From Desulfosarcina sp. BuS5 (GTDB lineage: Bacteria > Desulfobacterota > Desulfobacteria > Desulfobacterales > BuS5), in assembly GCF_028752835.1 (NCBI RefSeq), contig NZ_CP087952.1:1593041-1657040 (forward strand): a stretch of DNA of 64,000 nt, in the 5' to 3' direction. The notes beneath the pieces were generated by a model. The model had not been told where the DNA came from. It did no database searches and worked only from the letters and a program-made list of their open reading frames with translations. The translations under genes and the position numbers were made by a program. Position 1 is the first letter of the stretch; every line of letters begins with the position of its first letter. Positions 53,068 through 60,497 of the stretch are shown piece after piece.

Positions 53068-53177
53068 GTCAGCAAGAAGCTGCTTTTATCATAAATTCTA
53101 AAAAATAATTATACCATTCAATGAAGCCGGGAAGGCTTTGACAGGTTTGAAAATCTGTTAATTCTTTCCGGCTTTTT
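53068..53177 (+). ncRNA. Candidate leader RNA motif, copy D (upstream of complete fmdE)
   Basis: Nearly identical to copy C: hairpin 1 CAGC-AAGAA-GCTG, hairpin 2 from GAAGCCGGGAAGGCTTTG to TTCCGGCTTTTTG. Here the outer stem has an additional G-C pair (GCCGG/CCGGC). A miniature element separates it from the fmdE ribosome-binding site. Confidence 0.5.
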
Positions 53178-53195
53178 GTTTTTGTAAATATATAA

Positions 53196-53354
53196 GGGAG
53201 ATGGAATAAAATAATTACCCATTTTGTTTGTCTTTTTGCCCGTCTTCTACGTTGTGATAACAGGCACATAGTTCAACTATGAACCTGTCATCACGCCTTG
53301 AAAACGAACAAAAATCCTGCACAAAATTTGGACAATTATTTTATTCCAACTCCC
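53196..53354. mobile_element. 159-bp miniature inverted-repeat element with TAA target duplication
   Basis: GGGAGATGGAATAAAATAAT at the left matches the reverse complement of the right end with one mismatch. TAA flanks both sides, and the paralogous sequence at 51423 (TATATAAGGTGG) is the empty site. The centre holds a hairpin, GTGATAACAGG...CCTGTCATCAC. No gene. It inserted between leader D and fmdE, restoring AAGGTGG before the ATG. Confidence 0.92.
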
Positions 53355-53367
53355 TAAGGTGGCTATC

Positions 53368-54318
53368 ATGGATGCAGCCGAAGCATTGAGATCTATACGG
53401 TTTGATTTGCTTGAATATATTCAGGAAAAAGTAATTGTAGATTTCGACAATGACGGCAGACTGCCTGTTGAATTTGCCCGCAAAAGAAAAAAACATAATA
53501 TTAATAAGGTGATCGGTTTTTTCAGAACACGGTCAAACCTGCCCATCAATGCCTTTTTGGTAAAAACCGGGGATGAAGAGGTTTATTTCCTCTATTTTCA
53601 TTTTATGGATAGTATCTCTAGAAGTCCTTTTAATATCGGCTGTTGGGTTTTGAGTTTCAGGATCTTGCATGATCACGAATTGATGGCCTTATACAGGAGG
53701 GAAAGAAAAATGCTGCTTAATATGACCCTTAAAAGAGTGGTTGATTTTCATGGACATTTGTGTCCCGAGCTTGTAGTCGGAGCAAAGGTAAGCGAGTATG
53801 CCCAAAAACTTCTTCCTGGCCGCGGTTTTTCATTAATTGCGGAAAACAGCACGTCCGCAATAGACGCTATCCAGATACTGCTTGGAATTACAATAGGAAA
53901 TCAGCGGCTTAAAGTCATGGACTTTGGCAAACATAACTATACTTTCACGCTAAAAGATAAACAAAAAGCTTTCATGCTCTCTTTGAAAAAGCTTCGATAT
54001 AATGATGGAGACGAATACCGGATACTCTCTAATAAAATCAGAAGTTCAGAGGCGACGATTGATGAAGTCGTGGATTTCCAAAGACTTCTTGACCATCGAA
54101 GCCGGACGTTGCTTGAATTGAACTTTGATGAACTGTTTGATCTAAATGAAGTTGAGTGGAAAAAGGCGTTTGCCGAGATGCCTTCGCTATATTGCACCTG
54201 CCTGAGCTGCGGTCAGGAAGTGCTGGCTGATTTTGCCGTTGAATATCATGATAATCTTTATTGCATGCGGTGCTTTCAGCAGATCAACACCGGATGTGCA
54301 AGATGCAGCCTTCATTGA
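53368..54318 (+). CDS. FmdE-family protein with C-terminal zinc ribbon, complete copy
   Basis: A 316-residue protein named after subunit E of formylmethanofuran dehydrogenase. An N-terminal domain of about 125 residues precedes the FmdE core VDFHGHLCPELVVGAKVSEY and IAENSTSAIDAIQILLGITI, whose His and Cys residues resemble a metal site. The C terminus has CTCLSCGQEVLADFAVEYH and CMRCFQQINTGCARC, a treble-clef/zinc-ribbon pattern. FmdE proteins in non-methanogens are of unknown function, often near metal transport genes. AAGGTGG precedes the ATG. Two CooT-like genes follow within 17 and 41 bases, indicating an operon for metal handling. Confidence 0.9.
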   Translation: MDAAEALRSIRFDLLEYIQEKVIVDFDNDGRLPVEFARKRKKHNINKVIGFFRTRSNLPINAFLVKTGDEEVYFLYFHFMDSISRSPFNIGCWVLSFRILHDHELMALYRRERKMLLNMTLKRVVDFHGHLCPELVVGAKVSEYAQKLLPGRGFSLIAENSTSAIDAIQILLGITIGNQRLKVMDFGKHNYTFTLKDKQKAFMLSLKKLRYNDGDEYRILSNKIRSSEATIDEVVDFQRLLDHRSRTLLELNFDELFDLNEVEWKKAFAEMPSLYCTCLSCGQEVLADFAVEYHDNLYCMRCFQQINTGCARCSLH

Positions 54319-54334
54319 AAGGGGGTGAATTTTC

Positions 54335-54523
54335 ATGTGCGAAGCAAGTGTATATCTTGTTAAAAATGGAAGCCAAAAGGTTATTATGGAGAATGTGGAT
54401 ATTATGAAACCGGAAGGCGAAAATATATATTTTGAGAATATATTTGGAGAAAAACTTGAGATAAAAGCTCGCATCAAGGAAATGAATCTGGTTGATCATC
54501 GCATTTTACTGGTTAAAAATTAA
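54335..54523 (+). CDS. CooT-family nickel-binding protein 1
   Basis: A 62-residue protein beginning MCEASVYLVKNGSQKVIMEN, the CooT family start with the conserved Cys2 proposed to bind nickel, followed by VDIMKPEGENIYFENIFGEK. CooT is known from CO dehydrogenase maturation. AAAGGGGG precedes the ATG. It is 17 bases after fmdE and followed by a second family member. Confidence 0.88.
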   Translation: MCEASVYLVKNGSQKVIMENVDIMKPEGENIYFENIFGEKLEIKARIKEMNLVDHRILLVKN

Positions 54524-54564
54524 ACGATTTAATCAGTGTATCAAGAAAATAAGGAGATTTTTTT

Positions 54565-54789
54565 ATGTGTGAAGCCGATGCTTTTATCCTAAAAAACGGG
54601 AAGGAAGAGAAATTCCTGGAAAGTGTTGATCTCATAAAATGGGAAGGGGAGGATGAGATCTATCTGGTCAGTATCTTTGGCGAGCAAAAGACCCTCAAAG
54701 GCAGACTTAAACTCTATGATAATACCATAAGAAAAATTTTCTTTGAGGGAATTGAGGAAGACACCTTGCTTGATAAAGCGATGATATGA
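54565..54789 (+). CDS. CooT-family nickel-binding protein 2
   Basis: A 74-residue paralogue: MCEADAFILKNGKEEKFLES, VDLIKWEGEDEIYLVSIFGE, with the same Cys2 and a longer C-terminal tail. AAGGAG precedes the start. Two diverged copies in a row might form a heteromer or serve different nickel enzymes. A possible third small gene overlaps its stop. Confidence 0.86.
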   Translation: MCEADAFILKNGKEEKFLESVDLIKWEGEDEIYLVSIFGEQKTLKGRLKLYDNTIRKIFFEGIEEDTLLDKAMI

Positions 54790-54880
54790 CGAGGCATAGC
54801 AGGCGCCACTACTTTTGCGATTCGTGCCATGATAGACTTATATATCCTGCAGTAACTTCACGCCAGGAAATAATATGTCA
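54786..54880 (+). pseudogene. Possible truncated small zinc-ribbon gene
   Basis: An ATG overlaps the cooT2 stop (ATGA) and reads MTRHSRRHYFCDSCHDRLIY, PAVTSRQEI before entering the antisense of the hic fragment. A CxxC pair and translational coupling suggest the 5' part of a real gene cut by the hic insertion. Evidence is thin. Confidence 0.3.
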
Positions 54881-55165
54881 TGCAAACAGTAATCGACCTT
54901 TTGCCTGTGGGATTTCGCGACCCATTTTTTTTGCAGTTTCAATCCATTCATTTATAATGATATCAACATTTGAAAGTGCTTCTGAACCTATTGGCTGTAA
55001 ATGCAAAATTTCTTCAACATCACTCATAGTAAAGATATGATGGTCACCTCGTATCCGTTCGTCAAATCCAAATACCTTCAGCAAATTGCATAATCCGGGA
55101 AATGGAATGTTGGCATCTGAAGCGCCTCGAAGGATTTTTATTAAAAGCTTGTCATGTGTACCCAT
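54878..55165 (-). pseudogene. hicA-hicB deletion fusion
   Basis: A 95-residue frame joins the N-terminal two thirds of a HicA mRNA-interferase toxin (THDKLLIKILRGASDANIPF; FGFDERIRGDHHIFTM, with the catalytic-type His in GDHHIF) to the C-terminal end of a HicB antitoxin (EALSNVDIIINEWIETAKKM; GREIPQAKGRLLFA). The end of hicA and most of hicB are gone, joined in frame at about QPIG-SEALSN. Start: AGGA seven bases before the ATG at 55165. Whether the fusion product does anything is unknown. Confidence 0.75.
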
Positions 55166-55335
55166 ATTAAATCCTAATTCATATTTACGATCACTTAATT
55201 TTATAGATGTATAAGAGTAGAAAGACAATACTTTTTGTTTCAAATCCTGGTTTACTGATTTTTGCCTGGAAACCTAAAAAATGTTACCATTTTAAGCAAC
55301 AAGAGGTCTATATATGTAAGAACCAATTTTGCCTG

Positions 55336-55361
55336 GTTCCCATGCTCCAGCGTGGGAACTC
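55336..55361. repeat. GTTCCCATGCT/AGCGTGGGAAC palindrome
   Basis: An 11-bp inverted repeat with one wobble and a 2-base loop, followed by TGGTATGCATTCCCATAGGA. This is a common dispersed palindrome type. The rest of the 55166-55565 gap also holds AATTAAAGGTAATT-TCTGATCAGATTAA, a repeat of the sequence at 50601 before nikL. Confidence 0.65.
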
Positions 55362-55565
55362 CTATATGGTATGCATTCCCATAGGAATATTCAATTAAAA
55401 ATTAGTAAGAATCAGGAATTAAAGGTAATTGTCTGATCAGATTAATTACTTAACTTCCTGGAATGCCAAAAATGCTTTGATTGGTACAAAATTTATCTTA
55501 AAATAACTGTAAACAGTCAACTGTTAACCATGAACAGTTACCAGTATCGAATGGTCAAATAAAAT

Positions 55566-56903
55566 ATGCATGCTGTAAAATTGATTATCAGCGTTTGCCT
55601 GATTTTTTTCTATTTCATGTTGAGTATCGCATGGGGTCAACAAGGTGAAAAGACGGCGGATATAACAGGAAAGACATTAACCCTGGAAGATTGTATAAGA
55701 ATTGCAGTTGAGCAGCATCCTGACATCAGGTCAAAGATGGCTGAGGCAAAAGCCGGCAAATTAAGAGTAAGACAGTCTTTTTCCAGCTTTCTCCCTGAGC
55801 TCGATTTCTCTTCCGGTTATTCAAAATCAGGATTCGACAGGACTCAGGGCCTTACCGGCGTCAATTCCAGAAATAATTATACTGTCGGTTTTTCTCTTTC
55901 CCAGAATATTTTTGACTTTGGCCGGTCTCTTTCCAGTTGGAGAATGAGCAAGAATGAGGCCGAGGCGGTAGCATACGTATTGAATACCACCGGCCAGGAA
56001 AAAGTATATCAGGTAATAGAGGCATTTTACGATCATCTCAAGGCATTGAAACTGAAAAAAGTCAACCAGGAATCATTTGCTCTGGCAGAATTTTATCTGA
56101 AGCAGATAAGGGGATTTTATAAGACCGGCACCAGGCCGAAAATTGATGTAGCCCGGGCAGAGGTGGATCTGTCAAAGGCAAAGGTAGAGCTTATCAAGGC
56201 AAAAAACGGGGTAAGACTTTCCGTGGTCGGCCTGAATAATGCAATGGGGATCGGGATTGACGGGCCGGAATTTTATCAAATAAAGGATGAGCCGGAGTTT
56301 GTAAAACAGGATTATAATATAGATGACCTGTTTTTCCTTGCCTGCCGGAACAGACCGGAGCTTTTTGAACTTAATGCCGGACTGAGGGCCGGTGAGCAAA
56401 AAATAAAGTTTTTCAAAAGTGAATACCTCCCCAAAATTTCCGGCAAAATGTCTTATGACTGGAAAGGCGATTCATCCCCCCCGGACAGGGAATGGCGGGC
56501 CGGGATAACCCTGAATGTACCGTTATTCAGCGGTCTTGATACTTCGTATAAATTAAAGGAGGCCCGCGAAAATCTGATAAGCTTGAAAAGCAGGATTGAC
56601 AGCTTGAAATTAAAAATAAAAAAAGAAGTGGAGCAGGGGGTTCTAAACCTGAAAGAGGCGGAAGAAAGAGTAATTGCCACAAAATCGGCCGTTAAACAGG
56701 CAAAAGAAAACCTGAAGCTGGCCGAAGGGAGATATAAGGTAGGACTTGCAACAATTATCGACCTGACTGATGCGCGGGTACTCTTTCTTGAATCTAATAC
56801 CGATTCGATAACGGCATTATATGATTACAAGATTGGAGAGGCAACAATTAAAAAGGCTGTCGGAACCATCCCCTTTAAGATTAAAATCAGGACTGAAAAT
56901 TGA
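55566..56903 (+). CDS. TolC-family outer-membrane efflux protein
   Basis: Outer-membrane channel of 445 residues. Signal peptide: AVKLIISVCLIFFYFMLSIA before WGQQ. The two homologous OEP halves are visible: LTLEDCIRIAVEQHPDIRSK, then LSLSQ-like FSLSQNIFDFGRS; and NVPLFSGLDTSYKLKEA with AEGRYKVGLATIIDLTDAR. It overlaps the adaptor gene by 4 bases and heads a four-gene tripartite efflux operon. The ribosome-binding site is weak. Confidence 0.92.
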   Translation: MHAVKLIISVCLIFFYFMLSIAWGQQGEKTADITGKTLTLEDCIRIAVEQHPDIRSKMAEAKAGKLRVRQSFSSFLPELDFSSGYSKSGFDRTQGLTGVNSRNNYTVGFSLSQNIFDFGRSLSSWRMSKNEAEAVAYVLNTTGQEKVYQVIEAFYDHLKALKLKKVNQESFALAEFYLKQIRGFYKTGTRPKIDVARAEVDLSKAKVELIKAKNGVRLSVVGLNNAMGIGIDGPEFYQIKDEPEFVKQDYNIDDLFFLACRNRPELFELNAGLRAGEQKIKFFKSEYLPKISGKMSYDWKGDSSPPDREWRAGITLNVPLFSGLDTSYKLKEARENLISLKSRIDSLKLKIKKEVEQGVLNLKEAEERVIATKSAVKQAKENLKLAEGRYKVGLATIIDLTDARVLFLESNTDSITALYDYKIGEATIKKAVGTIPFKIKIRTEN

Positions 56904-58291
56904 AAAAAAGCATTATTATCAGTATTTCGTTTTTTATTATTACAGCAATATTTTTGGGCGTTTATATACATTTAAAATCAGAGGATCGCTTTACCTTCAA
57001 GACCATGAAAGTGGTAAAAGGAGATATTGCGCAGACTATATCTGCCACCGGAACGGTGAATCCTGTAATAATTGTAAATGTAGGAGCCCAGGTAACAGGC
57101 AAGGTCTTGAAACTATTTGCCGATTATAATTCTATTGTCAAAAAGGGAGATATAGTCGCAAAGATAGACCCGGAACTGTATCAAAGTGATATAGAGGAAG
57201 GAAACGCGAGATTAAAGACTGCCCTGGCAAATCTGGAAAGTATTTCTAAAAATATAAGTTATGCTGAAGCAAAGGTCAAAAACGCGGGCGCTGAAATAAA
57301 AAAGGAGACGGCCGGTCTTGCCTATGCCCAAAAAGAGTATAAAAGATATGTTGAACTCTTTCAAAAAGACCTTGTATCAGCAAGCGAAAGAGATCAAAAA
57401 GAATTGGCATATAAAGAAGCGCTTGCCCGGCTTGAGAGCGCAAATGCCGAACTGAACGGCCAAAAAGCAAACCTCTCTTCCAAAAAGGCTGATTACGAGG
57501 CATCCTTTTCTCAGGTTAAAAGCGCGGAGGCGGCTCTGGACAGGGATAAAACCAATCTCGATTACACAATTATCAGATCCCCGGTGGATGGGACAGTCGT
57601 GTCAAGAGAGGTGGATGAAGGCCAGACCCTGACCGCCAGGATGCAGACTCCCCTCCTTTTCAAGATAGCGGAGGATTTAACCAAAATGCAGGTCAATGCC
57701 AGTATTGACGAGGCCGACATCGGCCGCATCAAGGCAGGGCAGCAGGCATTATTTACAGTCGATGCTTTTCCATATACCATATTTGAAGGAATTCTGAAGC
57801 AGGTGAGAATAGCCCCCATAATAGTGCAGAATGTGGTTACCTATGACGTTATAATAGAAGTTGAAAACAGGGAACTAAAGCTGAAGCCCGGAATGACGGC
57901 CAATGTAACCATAATGGTTGAGCATGAGAGCAATGTTATCAAAATACCGAATGAGGCCTTGAGATTTATCCCGCCTGGAAATTTAAAACCGGAAGATAGA
58001 AAACCAAAAGATAGAAAACCAGGCAAAAAGGCCGGGAAAAAGCCTGGAAGCAAGCATTCAAGATATGTATGGCGGATGAACAAAAATGGAAGCCTGGAGT
58101 CTGTTGCGATAAAAACCGGAATATCGGATGGAGAATATACCGGACTTGTCCGGGGGGCTGTGCAGGAAGGAGATGCACTGGCGACAGGGGCGCTGGACAA
58201 AAACGGCAAACCGGTTATATCCAAAAAAGCGGGGGCGTTACCTGGAGCCGGGCCTCCACTTAAAGTCAGATTCAGAGGATTTCGTCCATAA
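56900..58291 (+). CDS. MacA/HlyD-family periplasmic adaptor
   Basis: Membrane-fusion protein of 463 residues anchored by one N-terminal segment (IIISISFFIITAIFLGVYIH). Lipoyl halves NVGAQVTGKVLKLFADYNSI and TIIRSPVDGTVVSREVDEGQ flank a long alpha hairpin; a beta-barrel region follows. An unusual Lys/Pro-rich insert (EDRKPKDRKPGKKAGKKPGS) interrupts the C-terminal domain. It links the TolC-like channel to the MacB-like pump and abuts the ATPase gene with no gap. A 125-base duplicate of its lipoyl region lies at 62.2 kb. Confidence 0.9.
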   Translation: MKKSIIISISFFIITAIFLGVYIHLKSEDRFTFKTMKVVKGDIAQTISATGTVNPVIIVNVGAQVTGKVLKLFADYNSIVKKGDIVAKIDPELYQSDIEEGNARLKTALANLESISKNISYAEAKVKNAGAEIKKETAGLAYAQKEYKRYVELFQKDLVSASERDQKELAYKEALARLESANAELNGQKANLSSKKADYEASFSQVKSAEAALDRDKTNLDYTIIRSPVDGTVVSREVDEGQTLTARMQTPLLFKIAEDLTKMQVNASIDEADIGRIKAGQQALFTVDAFPYTIFEGILKQVRIAPIIVQNVVTYDVIIEVENRELKLKPGMTANVTIMVEHESNVIKIPNEALRFIPPGNLKPEDRKPKDRKPGKKAGKKPGSKHSRYVWRMNKNGSLESVAIKTGISDGEYTGLVRGAVQEGDALATGALDKNGKPVISKKAGALPGAGPPLKVRFRGFRP

Positions 58292-59005
58292 ATGCCGGAC
58301 AGGAATAAACAGATTGTTGTAAAAGACCTTTGCAAAACCTATTTTCTTGGCGGTGTTGAGGTCTCAGCAATTAAAGGGATATCTCTTGCTGTCTCAGGCG
58401 GTGAGTTTATCGCCCTGATGGGCGCTTCAGGTTCCGGAAAATCTTCGCTTATGAACATACTCGGATGCCTTGACAGGCCCACTGCGGGAATGTACATGCT
58501 GGAAGATGTTGATGTGGGGCATCTGACACGGGATGAAATGGCAGGAATCCGAAACAAAAAAATAGGCTTTGTATTTCAAAACTTCAATCTTCTCCCCCGG
58601 ACAACAGCCCTGGAGAATGTGGAGCTGCCTCTTTATTACATGGAAAACATATCCTCAAGGCAGAGGCAGGAGTCGGCAAAAGAGATGCTCAAAATGGTCG
58701 GCCTGCAAGGAAGGGAAAAACACCATCCCAGCCAGCTTTCAGGGGGAGAGCAGCAGCGGGTGGCCATAGCAAGAGCGCTGGTAAACAAACCCTCCATCAT
58801 CATGGCGGATGAACCTACAGGCAACCTGGACAGCAGGACCGGCGGAGAAATCATGGAGATTTTTCAAAACCTGAATCAAAATCTAAAAAAAACCATTATC
58901 TTTGTTACCCATGACCAGGATACCGCCTGTTTTGCTGAAAGGCGGATCAAATTAAAAGATGGTGTAATCATTGAGGATAATTCCTTAAACAAGGTGAATT
59001 CATGA
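58292..59005 (+). CDS. MacB/LolD-type ABC ATPase
   Basis: ATPase of 237 residues: Walker [12 protein letters not shown] loop [20 protein letters not shown], signature [20 protein letters not shown], Walker [17 protein letters not shown] and switch VTHD. It overlaps the permease gene by 4 bases. Separate ATPase and permease polypeptides correspond to the two parts of MacB. Confidence 0.94.
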   Translation: MPDRNKQIVVKDLCKTYFLGGVEVSAIKGISLAVSGGEFIALMGASGSGKSSLMNILGCLDRPTAGMYMLEDVDVGHLTRDEMAGIRNKKIGFVFQNFNLLPRTTALENVELPLYYMENISSRQRQESAKEMLKMVGLQGREKHHPSQLSGGEQQRVAIARALVNKPSIIMADEPTGNLDSRTGGEIMEIFQNLNQNLKKTIIFVTHDQDTACFAERRIKLKDGVIIEDNSLNKVNS

Positions 59006-60222
59006 ATCTCATTGCCGGCCTTAAGATCTCCTGCCGGGCCTTGTTGAGAAACAAGATCCGGTCATTATTGACCATGCTCGGCATCATCATCGGGGTGAGC
59101 GCTGTAATTGTCATGGTCGGAATAGGTCAGGGGGCAAGGATCAGTATCACGGACAAGATTGCCGGAATGGGCAGTAATATGCTTCATGTCGAGCCGGGCA
59201 GTCTGACCCGGGGAGGGATCAGGGGCGGAAGGGGAACTATAAATACCCTTGTGCCGGAAGATGCCCTGGCCATAGTTGAAAAATGCCCCTCGGTGGCATT
59301 GGCGTCTCCGGCAGCACGTATTACTGCCCAGGTGGTTTATGGGAACCTGAACTGGTCCACCCGCGTCCAGGGCACAACTCCTGATTATATGACTATCAGG
59401 AAATGGGAAAAGGCATCAGGAAATTTTTTTTACGATACGGATGTGAGGTACGCAACCAAAGTAGCGATAATTGGAAAAACAGTGGCCGAAAACCTGTTTC
59501 AACTAACATCTCCCATTGGAGAAATTATCAGGATAAAACGGGTTCCCTTTAAGGTGATCGGTCTTTTAAAGGAAAAGGGGCAATCAGCTCTTGGAACTGA
59601 CCAGGATGATGTAATTCTGGTCCCTTTTACAACCGCCAAAAAGCGGCTCTTCGGCAAGCACAGCCGACTGGGGAGGATCGTTATTTCAGCTAAAGACGAA
59701 ACGCTGATGAAGAGCGCCCAGGAGGAGATCACCCTGCTCTTGCGCGAAAGGCATCGCATCAGGGGAGGAAAAGATGATGATTTTATCATCAGGAATATGG
59801 CCGACATCCAGGATGCCGCTGCATCCAGCATGAAGATAATGACCATTGTCCTGGCAAGTATCGCTTCGGTCTCCCTTGTTGTCGGCGGAATAGGGATAAT
59901 GAACATAATGCTCGTCTCGGTAACTGAACGAACCAGGGAGATCGGGATCAGGATGGCGGTGGGGGCAAGGACCAGGGACATTCTTTTTCAGTTCCTGATC
60001 GAGTCCCTGGTACTCTGCTCGGCCGGCGGTATTCTGGGTATTCTTTCAGGGGTTACCGTATCGGAACTTATATCGATATTTGCAAAATGGCCCTCGGTGG
60101 TCTCTATTCAATCAATATTTTTATCCTTCTTTTTTTCCATGATGATTGGCGTGATATTCGGCCTGTATCCGGCGAGAAAGGCCTCTATGCTGAATCCGAT
60201 AGAGGCGCTGAGATATGAATAG
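59002..60222 (+). CDS. MacB-like ABC permease (FtsX/MacB_PCD)
   Basis: Permease of 406 residues with four membrane segments, one N-terminal and three C-terminal: LLTMLGIIIGVSAVIVMVGI and ASIASVSLVVGGIGIMNIML, ending GLYPARKASMLNPIEALRYE, the classic MacB tail. The large periplasmic domain lies between. The system would expel a periplasmic substrate, possibly a metallophore or lipopeptide; the sequence does not show which. Confidence 0.93.
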   Translation: MNLIAGLKISCRALLRNKIRSLLTMLGIIIGVSAVIVMVGIGQGARISITDKIAGMGSNMLHVEPGSLTRGGIRGGRGTINTLVPEDALAIVEKCPSVALASPAARITAQVVYGNLNWSTRVQGTTPDYMTIRKWEKASGNFFYDTDVRYATKVAIIGKTVAENLFQLTSPIGEIIRIKRVPFKVIGLLKEKGQSALGTDQDDVILVPFTTAKKRLFGKHSRLGRIVISAKDETLMKSAQEEITLLLRERHRIRGGKDDDFIIRNMADIQDAAASSMKIMTIVLASIASVSLVVGGIGIMNIMLVSVTERTREIGIRMAVGARTRDILFQFLIESLVLCSAGGILGILSGVTVSELISIFAKWPSVVSIQSIFLSFFFSMMIGVIFGLYPARKASMLNPIEALRYE

Positions 60223-60370
60223 AAAAAGGTGAGGGCACGCGGGTCAGTATTGAAACCGTGAGATCTAAGAGAAAATTCTGGTTGTTTCTTGCAGTACGGA
60301 AGTAGTATAATATTAATAATATAGGAATTTTCATTTTTTGATCAATATTATTAATAGGTTAGATGGCATT

Positions 60371-60422
60371 AGGGGCAATCCTTGTGTTCGCCCTAATCAG
60401 GGCGATTACAAGGATCGTCCCT
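60371..60422. repeat. GGGGCAATCCTTGTG...CAAGGATCGTCCC hairpin repeat
   Basis: The arms GGGGCAATCCTTGTGTTCGC and GGGCGATTACAAGGATCGTC pair over most of their length with a short loop. It resembles widespread dispersed REP-like palindromes. The 60223-60497 spacer shows nothing else besides GGGAGG before the next gene. Confidence 0.65.
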
Positions 60423-60497
60423 ACAAAAAACAATATATTTACAGCCTGAAAGCTCGCCCGAATGGCGCTAATTCAAAAAGAAGGGAGGAATATAAAG

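Noticed and set aside
28093-53140. (G/T)CAGGAAGG or GCCGGGAAGGC in the leader motif as a cobalamin riboswitch B12 box
   Set aside because: The other invariant parts of that riboswitch, including the GCTGCCCCCGCAACTGT-type core, are absent upstream. Only a short local resemblance remains.
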